DNA of 64,000 bases from Branchiostoma floridae. Lineage: Eukaryota > Chordata > Leptocardii > Amphioxiformes > Branchiostomatidae. Positions 34,501 through 45,500 of this stretch are shown one piece after another. The stretch lies in contig NC_049979.1 of assembly GCF_000003815.2 (NCBI RefSeq), positions 19,461,686-19,525,685 on the forward strand, written 5' to 3'. The position numbers and the translations under genes were made by a program. The notes below the pieces were generated by a model. That model was given only the letters and a program-made list of their open reading frames with translations, was not told where the DNA came from and did no database searches. How positions within the stretch are numbered: position 1 is the first letter of the stretch; each line of letters opens with the position of its first letter.

Positions 34501-35463
34501 AGAATTAACTTGAATACAGTCTAAATGCCAGAGAAGGTCAAAGTTCATGTCTGGTAGCGTCTAGTGCTTGACACTATCTTTTGATTGCCATTCCGTATCT
34601 GTCTATCTTTTTCTTGAATCACATGTCAATAAACTGACTTGCCCACCAGGTGAGGGATGAGTTCAAGCGGCAGATGTCTCGCCGTGCGTGGTGGACTGGC
34701 AAGAGGAGGCAAGGATGGGAGACCGGTGCCACAGGGGAACAGGTAAGATATATTTCCATATATACCTATAATCAATATATCAACAAAGCAAAAAAGAAAT
34801 ACTTGAATATTTTTATTTAGCATCCTTTTTTTTGTATCGGTAATCAAAAACTAAAACATGGTTTCCAAGCAAGAACTAAGAGACGCCGGCGGGCGGTATA
34901 AACTTCCTGTCGCCTTTAACTAATTACTGACGTCACGAATTGTTATGCCACGCGATTGGTAATTTGAATTCTTAACAAAACAACAGTAGGACATAAACAG
35001 TCAAATATCAATGCGCTTACTTATAGTATGGATAACATTTAATATAGTTCTGTTTCACATGTTTGAAATTATTCATTAAAAACATTGTTGCAATCTTTGT
35101 GCATTGAATGATATTACTTGTCAGAATGTAGATTATATTCATCCCAAAAGCTCAAGTTAACGTTGGGCCTATTTCGATAAGGAACTAATACCTTTGATGC
35201 AATGTAGAATCGTTCAAATTTGGCGTCCCATTCGTACCAAGAAACGTCTATATTTACCCATTCTTTTATTCCTCCCTTTCCCTGAACAGCTTTGGCTGGG
35301 TGAAATCACAGACAGTAGGAAAAGCTCCAGTTATCTTACCAGAGACACCGTGGTGACAAGTGAGAGCTCAGAGGGCACAACTTCTGACCGGAGCTTGGTG
35401 AAAAATACAAACAACAACAATAGAAGAGGATCCCACAATCCAAAGATCACATCCTTTCGATAA
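16544..35463 (+). CDS. Adhesion GPCR with WxxW domain, 14 calcium-binding EGF modules, HRM, GAIN/GPS and 7TM
   Basis: Thirty-six exons encode about 1,451 residues: signal peptide 1-25, WxxW domain about 26-117, short linker 118-137, EGF-like 138-184, cbEGF array 185-760, HRM 761-825, GAIN/GPS 826-1103, 7TM about 1104-1363, tail to 1451. The ATG at 16544 opens [20 protein letters not shown], a good signal peptide, and exon 1 (16544-16619) ends in phase 1 as the WxxW exon needs. The EGF array plus 7TM resembles the EMR/CD97 group, but a WxxW domain in front of it is not an arrangement I know. Calcium binding should stiffen the array into a rod of perhaps tens of nanometres. Two transposons occupy its 5' introns. 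Confidence 0.9.
17521..17620. other. Assembly gap (100 N), intron 1 of gene 3
   Basis: Exactly 100 N, so size unknown. The phases of the flanking exons agree, and no exon is demanded here. Confidence 0.99.
17902..18177 (+). other. Gene 3: WxxW (mucin/CILP-type) domain
   Basis: One phase 1-1 exon of 276 nt encodes a complete domain of about 92 residues. It begins [20 protein letters not shown], the Trp-x-x-Trp and Asp-rich opening of the WxxW domain of gel-forming mucins and CILP proteins, and closes with [20 protein letters not shown] followed by CC, the expected Cys-rich end with Y-x-V-R-x-C-C. In mucins this domain is thought to help reversible matrix association; in a receptor it could bind mucus or cartilage-like matrix, which is inference. 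Confidence 0.88.
18639..19413 (+). mobile_element. Mariner-type fold-back element
   Basis: The ends are perfect inverted repeats of 61 bp (18639-18699 and 19353-19413) starting CGAGGGGCGTTCAATAAGTA, a mariner-like terminus, and are flanked by the TA duplication (18637-18638 and 19414-19415). The left arm continues into the start of a mariner transposase: an ATG at 18806 opens [18 protein letters not shown], then [14 protein letters not shown] and SYDLVKRL, closed by TGA at 18929-18931. At 18885-18901 and 18935-18951 lies a 17-bp inverted repeat, so the right side looks like a reversed copy of the left arm with a 33-bp loop. The rest is hidden by N (18952-19352). The element cannot make transposase. 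Confidence 0.85.
18952..19352. other. Assembly gap (401 N) inside the fold-back element
   Basis: The gap starts where the second arm of the palindrome begins and ends exactly where the perfect TIR starts to be readable, as expected of a hairpin that resisted sequencing. If the right arm mirrors the left fully, only about 185 bases are missing. Confidence 0.97.
19417..19476 (+). CDS. Gene 3: short linker exon next to the mariner copy
   Basis: A 60-nt phase 1-1 open segment encodes [19 protein letters not shown] and ends at a good donor GTAAGT. Its acceptor AG is formed by the A of the right TA duplication plus the following G, so the mariner insertion abuts the 3' splice site. Before insertion the site would have read CCATTATAG|GAG. 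The exon is Ser/Pro/Thr-rich and fits as a linker between the WxxW and EGF modules. It could be skipped without changing frame, so its use is uncertain. Confidence 0.55.
19682..21657 (-). mobile_element. 5'-truncated LINE (CR1/L2/Jockey-like reverse transcriptase)
   Basis: A 584-codon open frame on the minus strand (21647 to 19893) encodes the C-terminal two thirds of ORF2. Motifs in order: [43 protein letters not shown] (motif A), [20 protein letters not shown] (motif B), [11 protein letters not shown] (motif C, catalytic Asp-Asp), and a C-terminal [18 protein letters not shown] zinc-like motif. The endonuclease half is absent. About 210 bp of 3' UTR and a poly(A) tail (T run 19679-19694 on +) follow. 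A 13-bp target duplication TCTGTGTATCTTT lies at 19669-19681 and 21658-21670. The open frame and exact duplication point to a recent insertion. It sits in an intron of gene 3, antisense to it. Confidence 0.92.
22154..22294 (+). other. Gene 3: first EGF-like exon (non-canonical)
   Basis: A 141-nt phase 1-1 exon encodes [13 protein letters not shown], then [18 protein letters not shown]. It resembles the C-terminal part of the cbEGF modules but lacks the D-I-D-E-C start, so it probably does not bind calcium. The donor is GTTCGT, weaker than its neighbours. Confidence 0.78.
22675..27498 (+). repeat. Gene 3: array of 14 calcium-binding EGF exons
   Basis: Fourteen exons, each one module and each phase 1-1: 22675-22797, 22987-23109, 23286-23408, 23755-23877, 24054-24176, 24357-24479, 24790-24909, 25054-25176, 25645-25767, 25898-26023, 26213-26335, 26747-26869, 27069-27194, 27373-27498. 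Lengths are 123 nt (ten exons), 120 nt (module 7) and 126 nt (modules 10, 13, 14). Each opens D-[IVM]-[DN]-E-C; most carry N-A-T-C (N-glycosylation) and C-x-N-[TI]-x-G-[ST]-[FY]-x-C, which contains the Asn/Asp beta-hydroxylation consensus, and most end G-N-G-T-x-C or G-D-G-T-x-C. All six cysteines are present in every module. Module 5 has Asp-Met-Asp-Glu-Cys. Confidence 0.96.
27624..28107 (+). other. Gene 3: HRM domain
   Basis: Exons 27624-27728 and 28019-28107. The first encodes [17 protein letters not shown], then [11 protein letters not shown]; the second encodes [18 protein letters not shown]. The central W-P, C-P-x-G and G/A-x-W...C positions match the other copies in the window. The basic RQRRR stretch is specific to this gene. 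Confidence 0.88.
28564..30765 (+). other. Gene 3: GAIN domain with GPS cleavage site
   Basis: Exons 28564-28752, 29062-29124, 29431-29542, 29932-30245, 30383-30423 and 30651-30765. Subdomain [45 protein letters not shown]. Subdomain [38 protein letters not shown], then [12 protein letters not shown], with cleavage expected at HL|T. The second exon (63 nt) is slightly shorter than in genes 2 (75), 4 (69) and 5 (72). An extra loop ([20 protein letters not shown]) is present in subdomain B. Confidence 0.92.
31080..34345 (+). other. Gene 3: seven-transmembrane region
   Basis: Exons: TM1 31080-31171, TM2 31404-31506, TM3 31782-31935, TM4 32241-32340, TM5 32629-32695 and 33412-33506, TM6 34019-34145, TM7 34304-34345. 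Helix signatures: [17 protein letters not shown] (TM2), [19 protein letters not shown] (TM3), [17 protein letters not shown] (TM4), [14 protein letters not shown] (TM5), [20 protein letters not shown] (TM6), [14 protein letters not shown] (TM7). Exon lengths match genes 2 and 4 exactly except TM4 and the ICL3 exon. The TM4 exon again ends TA|, giving TAG if unspliced. Confidence 0.93.
31200..31345. repeat. Imperfect (TGA)n simple repeat, intronic
   Basis: An ATG/ATGA-rich stretch of about 145 bp in the TM1-TM2 intron of gene 3. It yields Met-rich or His-rich spurious frames on the two strands. Confidence 0.85.
34650..35463 (+). other. Gene 3: cytoplasmic tail exons
   Basis: Exons 34650-34742 and 35290-35463. 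The first encodes [20 protein letters not shown]; the juxtamembrane cysteine pair present in genes 1, 2 and 4 is here replaced by Trp-Trp. The second starts [14 protein letters not shown], a divergent form of the W-L-G/D-D-F-T-D motif, is Ser/Thr-rich, and ends ITSFR with TAA at 35461-35463. Confidence 0.87.
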
Positions 35464-38400
35464 AAAAAACTTGAAACATACTTGAGCGTGTATAATGTTT
35501 CTGCTATCACTGAATAGTGAAGACATCAAATGGGACTGGGGCTATGATGCAAGAACAAACAAAGTAATCCAGTTATACTTTCTTACAATGATAAATACTT
35601 CTGTCATTTTCAATATTCTATTAATGTCCAGATAACGCTGTATACACGCATTATATTCGTAACTCATATACATACAGTATACAATGTGTACAAGCTTTGT
35701 CTTTATCATAACGTATGGTATGTGTGTACATTTAATATCTTGCTTGCTTCTCATGCAATAGTCTTTAACCACTAAAACGTATGTCGATACAAGATACATT
35801 ACAAATGTATACTACAGTCGGCATTAGACTATCGGTACCGATGTCCGACGTGTTTATGTGTCCATGGCATTTATCTAGATCTATATTATTGCGGCCACAT
35901 GATAAAATGGTACGGTCGAATTAATCCTAAATCCATGTTATATCTGAATCTCTGAATTGAATACAAAATGTCCAGCTCCGGTGTTCATAGATGTACGAAT
36001 TAGTGGGATATGAGTTAATTGAATGTAAGGAACTCTCTGAGCAGAGGTTGTTGGGAAGGATTGTATCAAATGGCCCGTTTTCTTTCCACTGGTCCTACCA
36101 ACATCTGCTTCACGTTGTCAGTATTTTATGCATTGATGTATCGATACATTGTTTTTATTTTTGAGAATCTATGATGACCATTAGATTAGCAAATGTTGCT
36201 ACAAATAGTGTACGTGTTTATGAATATCTTATGATTCTTTAGAAAGCACACATTATATTTGTCATCTCACGTTATTTTCATTGTTCCTTGTTGTCATTTG
36301 TCCATACTCATTTTATTCTGCTGAATTTCAATATAATTTATAATATTAGACTCTTTTTATCTTTCAGCTATATTTACTACGGAATATAAAGAATACTACA
36401 CACTTACAAACCATAAACGCAATAAAAATTGGCAATGGCAAGAAATACAGGATTTCGACAAGTAAGGATAATAAATTGTGTTTTGCCAAAGATGCGATTT
36501 GGGGTTGTCAAATGATAGCTTATGTGTACATAGTGTTCGCAATTCCATCACTGTTATTTGCCCTGCCTTCTATTCATGCATAAACGGCCCCCAATTGATG
36601 CTGCCCAATTGTCTACGTGATCTACTATTGTCCTGTGTTATCCTTCTTGCACGTAAAAGAAAATTGGTTTCGAGGTTTCGAGCGACATATAAACAATGAG
36701 TCATGCGTCATAGGGTCGAAAGTGCTTGGCTCTATGAACAAATTATTCTTGCCAAATGATGTGAAACGCTGAACAACAACCCCTCTGTCCTCGAGCACGT
36801 ATTCATCATAAATAACGAATGAAGCACAATTAAGTCCTTGGTACACATAATGTAAATGTAAAGCTACATTACGTCGTCAAACTAGGGTAGAAAAATATAC
36901 TTTGTGGTTACTAGTGTGTAATGAAGGAATATCAGAAAGGAATGACTACAATACAAATGAATAAACAAAAGGCAAGCCCCTATTTGTCATTTTCGGAGAC
37001 GTGACGCTATAGAGCCACGCATCCTGTTGTTTGTCACAAGGCAGACATTCCGTCCAATGCTAGAAAGATACTTTACACAAAGAGATAACAAGGGTCATTA
37101 CGTATACCGTAGATAAACATCTCATGTTTTCAGAAAAGGGAGAGGTATACCCTCAGGTCACGTATTGGGAGAATTAAGCAGGAAAAGGTGGAGCACAACA
37201 GTCACGTATCTGAAGAATCTCCCGGTTTACAACTTGTAAACGGAAATATCTTAAGTTTACTGTATTCTAAAACCACGTATTACAAACTTTATTGTTGTGT
37301 ACTCCTTTCTGGGTGACCGAATATTCTGGCAAAATACGGCCACTCTGTATTCCCTCACTTCAAAGCTACTGAAAACGTGAGGAAAACACAGTTGTAACAA
37401 AAACCCCTTACGTTTTGTCCCGTGCCTGCCATATGTACTTTTCACAGGTTGGGCTGGAAGTGACGTTTAAGACGGCAGGAGGGTCACCATGCATTATTGT
37501 GCATTTTGTTCACTAGAACGTCTTCATTTTTCTCGAAACGCTAGATGGATTTTTTCAATCCCAATCAAGAATGTTTGAATTGTACTTTGACCAGTTTACC
37601 ATTCTTGCTCTGTTGTCGTAGCGCTGTTTGCCATAACCATATTCAATAGATTATCTTTCGAGCAGAAAGTTGCGACCCAACTTTTAAGCACCTATATTGT
37701 AATACGTGCCATAACGTTTAGGATAATGATATACGGAATTTGTATTTTCGATGTTGCAATCATTAAAAGGCATAACGACATTGTATAAAGTCGTTTTCAT
37801 GTCTTAAAAGACATTGTCACATGTATCACGTACATTTTCACAGACTGTGACGTCAACACCTACTAGATCTGGCATTGCATACAAATTAGTCTAAGTTTAG
37901 CCTACTCGGAAATGTAGGGGCAAACAACCAAAAGTATTTTGCTCTTTTTATCGTGCTGGGAACAACGTAAACTTCATTATGATGGTTTTCACAGCCACAG
38001 AATAGGTTCCATGTTCGCTTGTAAACATTTGCTTTGTCCATTGTTCGTCACCTTGAGTGACCTTCCCTCCCCACAACTTACTCTGATCCTCCCATAAACA
38101 AGTTAGGACTGCCACAAAACTATTTCACAGCCAAGACGAGCGAAACAGACCTAAATGTCAAAGTGTCAACTCCTTGGAAACTGCGGGTGTTTATTTGACG
38201 ACGATCCAAACGAACACGGTTTCGTCACCCCTGTCTTGTTGATTTTCTTCTGCTTGGTTGGGCCGAGCCGTAAGCCAGAGAACGCCCCCGGGTATCTCCT
38301 CGTGCCATTATGAGTCAACCACAGGGCAAGTAGTGGGCGGGGGTGTCATCCGTTTGACATTATGCACTCGTCTGGGCGTACACTACAATGATTATTTGGC

Positions 38401-39532
38401 GACTGCGCATTAACACATGTGCGAATGTTCCAGCGACTGGTCGTATCATCGCATTCACATTTCAAGGACTGTTGAGGGAAAGAAGTAGACTTCACAAGGC
38501 ACCGTGGTTTCTTAAGAAGATCAGGAAGCGTCCCGTTCTCAAGCTCTGACTCGCATACTAAACAGGTAGGACAAGTTTTATGTTCGCAAGGTAACGTATT
38601 CTGTTCATAGCGTTATTTCACTTTCAAGGCTATCATTGTGTGTGATTGTGCCCTCTATGGCCATGATACTATCTGAGTATTTGAATGTGATACTCAAAAG
38701 TGCAGTATCCTGTTTCAAGTCGCTGTTCTGGTTCTGTTGTTAAGAGGCTTTCAACTCACACATGTAATCACCAAATTCCGATCCTTGGCGGTCACCGACA
38801 TTGTATACTGCTCTACCACACCGTCAAGGGTGAATTCTACCCCACTATGCGCCAGACATGGTTAAACAAGCCTAGTTTACCCTTACGTTGGGTAACACAT
38901 GTGCATTGATAAACCCAGGTGCTAGAAATGATTTATTGCGACTAGTGTGAAAATGTTAACATTAAAATGCACCGTGGGAAGACTGAAATTTTGAATTGTT
39001 TTGTCATGTTATCTTAAACCACTAACTCCCCCATACGACTGAAATAACATTTCCCCTCCTCACCACTAAAACTTGCTGAATAGAAGCTTTCGCTGGTATT
39101 TTCCCTCCAGTGTTATTCCTTTATCTTAAACGGTGTCAATTGTGTTTGCTACAACCGTGTTGAAATTAGTCGTAGATAATTACCTGTTTCGGTCGGCCCA
39201 TATTGTGGGACAGTGAACAAAGATATTCAAGGTATTTCATCCCATTGAATGTCCCCACCTGGATGTCCTGTGTGATTGTTTCACGCTTTACGCGTTTGTA
39301 CATCTTGCGTCATCATCGATTTTTGCCACATGAAATAACCGATTTCGTCTTATCTAATAGTACTGCTAAGGTCGTTATATCAGCCATAACAACAAGACCT
39401 GGAGTTCGTTACTTGTAGAAAAGTAGTCTCTACGATTGACTGTGTACTATGCGTGGTTAAAAGAGGCTAAATCTTTGTGTGATGGCTCGGAGTTGAGGAA
39501 AAGTTCACGTTTTACCACAGGTGTAAACAGAC
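35464..39532. other. Intergenic region between genes 3 and 4
   Basis: About 4 kb with no coding gene found. It holds the 3' UTR of gene 3 (candidate AATAAA at 36421-36426, roughly 960 bp past the stop) and the promoter side of gene 4. The stretch around 38200-38400 is more GC-rich than its surroundings. Open frames here are short, lack domains and lack splice-site context. Confidence 0.5.
38566..39520 (+). promoter_or_regulatory. Possible 5' UTR intron of gene 4
   Basis: AACAG|GTAGGA at 38566 could be a donor, and TTTTACCACAG|GTG ending at 39520 is a good acceptor that lies 12 bp before the gene 4 ATG. Together they suggest a non-coding first exon near 38460-38565. This is motif-level evidence only. 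Confidence 0.35.
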
Positions 39533-42500
39533 ATGTCGACGGGCAACAAGTTGGTGGCCATCTTGTTTCTACTCCATGTGATGCGTGACCCAGGTGTTAC
39601 TGACGGAGTGGACGGGCAGAGCACAACAACACCGGGTACATCAAGTTATGGTGAGTAAACAAGGGTGTGGATTCACACCTATTATCATAGATAGGTACTT
39701 AACACGTACACAGCTCAATTCTTCTGTTAGGGGTTTCACAAATGCGGTGTCCGTATGTGTGATAGGGTCAATCTACTAATTGTCTCTTCGTCGACTAAAG
39801 GGCAATCAATCAATGAGCTTAAGGTAATCTCGAAGTATTAACAGGTGTGAAATAGTGGCCTCTTTTGAGGTCAAGAAATGTGTACAGTTAAGTTTCGAAA
39901 TTCATGTCGGCAACTATTGCAGAATAATTTCATTGTAAACAAGGACGTGAGTATTTCAAGTAAGAAAATCATTGAATATATAATGTCATATGAAAACTGT
40001 CATAAACAAATTGTACAACTGTTCTATCATTTTTATTGAGGAGACATACATTGCGAATATCTTTGTGAAATCAATTCTATTATTGACTTTCCGTCAAATA
40101 CATGCCGGTAGTGTTTCATCATCTGTCTTGAAAATAACAATAGAGCACTTAAACAATAGAAGATCGCTTGTGGAGTGATGACATAAATTTAGATTCATCG
40201 TTTCACAAGTGGACGCTGAAAGGCGTTCGTGCCTTAGGTTTATTTGAACTGGCACGTTTATTGCTAGCTTTGACATCAATCATTTTTCCTGTCAGGGCTG
40301 ATTATCCCCTCACCCCAGGCCCCGGAAACCTGTTGTCGTTCACTTCTAAAGGGGGTATCTCACTGCACTTGGGACACCGGTGCGGCTCTGCGGGGTTAAA
40401 AAAATTACTCAATGAATTTCAAGTTAAAGAACGAATTTTCTTACGTTTTGTGTATTTGTTGTCTTCTAAGTCATACTTTTACGTATTACGCAATATCTGA
40501 TTTTTTTTAAATCTGTGAAAATAACACAACAGTGTCGCAGTGAACGAACCCCGCAGTGCCGCACCGGTGCCCCAGTGCAGTGAGATACCTTAAGGCATGC
40601 CATCATGTATAAATTAGATACAATATAAGATATGGATTCTTAATTACTAAGACCAGTCTAATAGTTAGCTCAGGAATGTCTTTACCATGGAGACCAGTCA
40701 CCGCAGGTTTCAACGCCAAGGTTATATGTGGGCCCTAGTCTAAAGGACTGCTAGATGAATTGGAGTCAAGTTGTTCTGATAACTTTTTTTATTTTCTCTC
40801 AAGGTCGTTCGAAGAAGATAATCTTCCCCTATCCTCGCAGCATCAGTAACTACGCCAAAATGAATGCCACACTCTCTGAGCAACTGGGCAGTTTTACTCT
40901 CTGTGTGCACATGCGTACAAACGATACTGCCGGCTCTTTAGTCAGTTATGCAACCAGAAGATCCAGCAACGAGGTATTCATTGAAGGATGGAGAGGAAAA
41001 GGCTTCAAGGTACTCAAGGTTTTTTTTTGTCTAGTGCAAGTGATTCCCTATCAGGTCCCTACTAGGGTCAGTGATCTAATCTTCCAGTGGTCGTGACAGA
41101 GAGGACAGATGGTATGTAACGCATCACAGCTTCATTGTACAAAGAGCATTCCTTTAGCTCTTGTCAACAAGTTTATATGTGGATCCTGAGGACTTCGACC
41201 ATATGAAGTGTGCATGTCGACAAAGCCGGAATTGGAACTTCTTGCTATATAGTCAGAGAACATGAAAGTGTTAAGTTCCATTTTATTGCTAAAAGATATC
41301 GTGTACAATGATGTGTCATGTTCCAATTGCAGATACTCGCAGCAGGCGGAGTGAGTGAAGGAAAAACGTTCAGTCTACCAGTTTTGGACGGCTTATGGCA
41401 CGAGATATGTCTAACGTGGCAGGGCCGAGACGGAGCATGGAAGCTATACGTTGATGGTGCTCTCAATAGATCCGACTCGGGGCTTGGCACGCGCAAAGTC
41501 GTATCTACCCCGGGAACGTGGATCCTTGGACAAGATCAAGACAGTCAAGGAGGTGGATTTGACCCTCCACAGGCTTTCAGTGGGGAAATGTCGAGAGTAA
41601 ACCTCTGGGACCGCGTGTTGTCTAGATCTGAAATTGGGACAAACTGGACCACGTTTTGTAGTCACCAAGGCAACATTATCAACTGGACCAACACAGAGAT
41701 TCACGTGTTTGGACAGGCCAGCTTTGCTCAATATGACCATTGCGGTAAGTGTTTTTACAACAATATGATGTGCTCTACTGCACTCAAAATGGACTTACAA
41801 AATAATCACACATTTAGTAAATCAAGGGAACAAAGTTGCAGTACATGTACTCTTGAATTGTGAATAAGAAACGATTGATCGAAACTGTCGCAGTGTTTAT
41901 TAGGGGAGATTCACACAGATGTATCGTAGACAAAACAACCTGCTGTCAAATTGTCCTTGGAATCGTTATGGCCAAGAACAATCAAGAAGCGTTAGTAACG
42001 TCATCGAACATCAGCCATATCGGCTATGGGTGAGGTTAAAATATCTAAGAAACCAGGTCACCAGGTCAAAGAGTCATCGGCTCCCCAACATCCAATGAAT
42101 TCTCTACCAGGCGCATAAGTCAATAGAAATATTTGCCCTTATATAGAGATATATATTTTATTTTAGCAGCAATATAATAATTGAACTTCATGTCTAGCAA
42201 CACTGCCCGTCACGATTTTTGGTGATGCTCCTTATCATGATTTTTATCTGTTGTCCTGACTTAGCATAACGCTGCGCATACATTTTACGGATGATTGCGG
42301 ACAACTGATCTTATCACGCACTACACAGAAATAGACAAACCTTGGTTGCCAATTCTTTATGCGTTCTTCTAAGTTAAAAACAACCCCTTTGTAGTTTCCT
42401 ACAAAGGTTGCATTGTTTGTTGCAATCTTCGCAAAACAAATATACCTTTGTTAGCTTCCTATACGGCTATAGCAGCGTACTGTACACCTCCAAACCATTC

Positions 42501-45500
42501 ATACTGCTGTCAGATGCTCTACATAATGTGTTTATTAAAAAGATAACTGAGGGCCAGATGCTATGTTCCACTCTATTGTTTCTTCTATATATATCTATTG
42601 TAGAATGTGTTTAACCTGTAACCCCAATGTGTTCTCTGAACATTCTACAGATCAATGGCTCAATCCAGAGACAACCACCAAACCAATGACGTTGGCTTCG
42701 TCATCTGCTCCTGCTACCAAAATTAAAGGTTAGTCAAATCCTGACTTTTCAACAAAATTCGCAAAGATATCGGCATTTTGATTACTCGCATTGGCTACGA
42801 TAACTTTTCAACGTTTGTTAATGGCTATTTGTGTTCCTTTTCAGTTAACTGGCTATCATCAATCAAAGGTAACTAAACTGACTGTTCTGTTTGTCGTACT
42901 TTTGCATTCAATTTAATATTTTCCATTGACCAGTGAAGTGAGGATGTTGCCTGTTGATATTGAAGCAGATATGCCTGTACGTTAGGGATGCAGTTTGGTA
43001 AAGAGAAATTGGGTGCGCGGAAAAACGAAACGATTTGCCTCCAAACGTCTGCTCGAAGATCAAATGTGTGTTTATAAGGTAATACCACCAAGTCAAAGAC
43101 AGGTTAATGATTACGTAACTAATGATTAGCAATTGTTGTCGGTAATCATGTCTACTATAACGCATGTGTAACACGAGTTCTTCGTTTCAGACAAGTCGGT
43201 CCCAGACTGTCCAGAGCAGGAGCGCAGAAATCTCACCTGGCCTAGAACTGCACCAGGAGTAATGTACACACAGGCGTGTCCTAATGGAACCGTCGGTACG
43301 TAACAATACTGTTTCTATTCCTGCAGTCCCCTACTGTTTCCAACAAACACATATTTGTATATATCATCATACTGAAAGAATGAAGACCTTTATTGGACCG
43401 AGCTAAGCCTACAGGTTACAACAAGTCAAGATATATACATATAAAAAAAAATAAAGTATCACAAAAAGTATCACAAAAGTTCGGCTTCTTCTCGCTTCAT
43501 GGTAATGGTGAAAATGCAGGACTGTATGGGTTTAGCTATTGTCGGTTTGTCAAAACGCATGAACCATTTATGTGCCAATCTAATTGAATATGAATATAGC
43601 TAAACCAATGAACGCCGTACGCTTTCCTATATTGCCAAGACTAAAAAACGGACGGACAGAATACGTTTATACATTTGTGTGCGTTATCTATTGCCACCGT
43701 TCTTACCTTTGTCAATGGGAGCGCGGAAGCGTGTTTCACAGTATTTTCAGACGACATTCTATTGGTGAAATCATGTGTTAGCAGTGAAAACTCAGTTTGT
43801 ATTCTAAACTCATTCCTTTGAGCAGGCACGGCACCTCGGAGGTGTGGCACGGACGGTACATGGGAGGGGGAGCCTGACCTGAGCGACTGTACATCACCTT
43901 GGGTTGGCGAACTCTTCAACCTTGTAAGCCTGTTCATCCTTGACTTGAACAATCCACTGGCTGTCTATAATTTATTTAGCATTCACGAGTTATATGTCAC
44001 CATTTCTATTTCAACAGTTCTGCGAATTTTGTAAGCGAAAAAAAGGTAAATTCCTAGTTTCACAAGTTAGGAGGCAAACTTGAATGTTTCCCATACGTTA
44101 TGCTAGGATGGTTCAACTCAAACTAAAACAGACCCATTCTATGTCATTGTTGTGTAGATAGAACAGGGAGGCCCGGCAGGGGATGTGCTGTCCCTTGTGA
44201 AAGGCAACCTGGCAGAGGAAGGTGAAGTTTACGGCGGGGACGTGATAAAAAGCATCGACCTGCTCGGTGACCTGGTGGCCATACAGCAGCAGCAACTTAG
44301 CAACGTGTCACAGGAAGAGAGGAAAAGCATCGTCAACAACTTTACCAAGGTTAGTATACGTCATTATGTTTCCATGGAGATTTCTACAGGGTCAAACAAG
44401 GTGTGCTTCATCACGTTGATGGCAGCGAGTCATTATTGTAATTGTCATATACCCAATTCAAACTAAAACTGTCATTGTTAGAGATTTAAAGTCACCAAAT
44501 TCGTGACTAAAGAAATAGAAAGCGTGCATCTTTGGCAGAACATTGTTCACGACTTATTTAGCATATGCTTATATATGACATTATGAATAGAGACTTGTCA
44601 TTATATGACATAGTTTGATCATATGATAATCTACCTATACGATGTTGTGTTGGTGTGAGCATTACAGTGTGCATCTTTATTTTCCAGACGATGATATCAT
44701 GCGTCAGCGCAATCCTCAGCAGCAAACGGGGTAACGCCTGGGGCGACATTCCAACGGTGGGTCAATTGGCGTCAGAATTGTCTATTCTTTTTATGAAAAA
44801 AATAGTTTACCGCATCGTATGTAAAATCGCGAGCTGAGAGCGAGATGAGGAGAAAGAGGCAGAAAGATACAAGCTTACGAATTCATGATCAGACAGACGA
44901 AGCGCATTGCTACTTCTTCATGTTAACTTAAAGTTTGTAATTGTTGTATATACTTAAAGGGGTTTGTTATCCCGTTCTGATGCAAGTACTTTAGTTTGAT
45001 TTCAAATTTCTGATGATGTTCTCAGGAAAGTCAAGCTGGTGTTGCTTCAGGCGTCATGGCCAGTTTGGAGAAGACAGGTGTTCTTCTGGCCACGTCATCC
45101 CCAAACGAGACAATCTCTATCGTCGAGGAAAACGTCGGTAAGTCCCCAGTATGTTGTATACTGCTTCAAACAAATATACAACAAAATGGATTCAAAAAAC
45201 CCTATGTTAGATTATGGAGGCACGTTTAGAAACTTCCAAGTTACGATTTCTTTCCTCACGTTTTTTTTTACCTTTACAACCAGTGATGGACATACGTTCC
45301 GGATCAAAAGAGGAGGCCATGACCTTTCCCGACCTGACGATGGGTGAATCGTCCGCCTGGAGAAACGTAGAGGACAAAATAGCGCTCCCGAAGACAGGTC
45401 AACCAGTGGTCTCTGCACTCTACAGTCACACATTGAGCAGCTATCTCAAACCCAAGTCCACGAACAGGACCAACCCCGGCAGCAATGAGGCGGAGGAGAA

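Noticed and set aside
35464-39532. A small gene between genes 3 and 4
   Set aside because: Several 60-75 codon frames exist, but none shows a signal peptide, motif or consistent exon borders.
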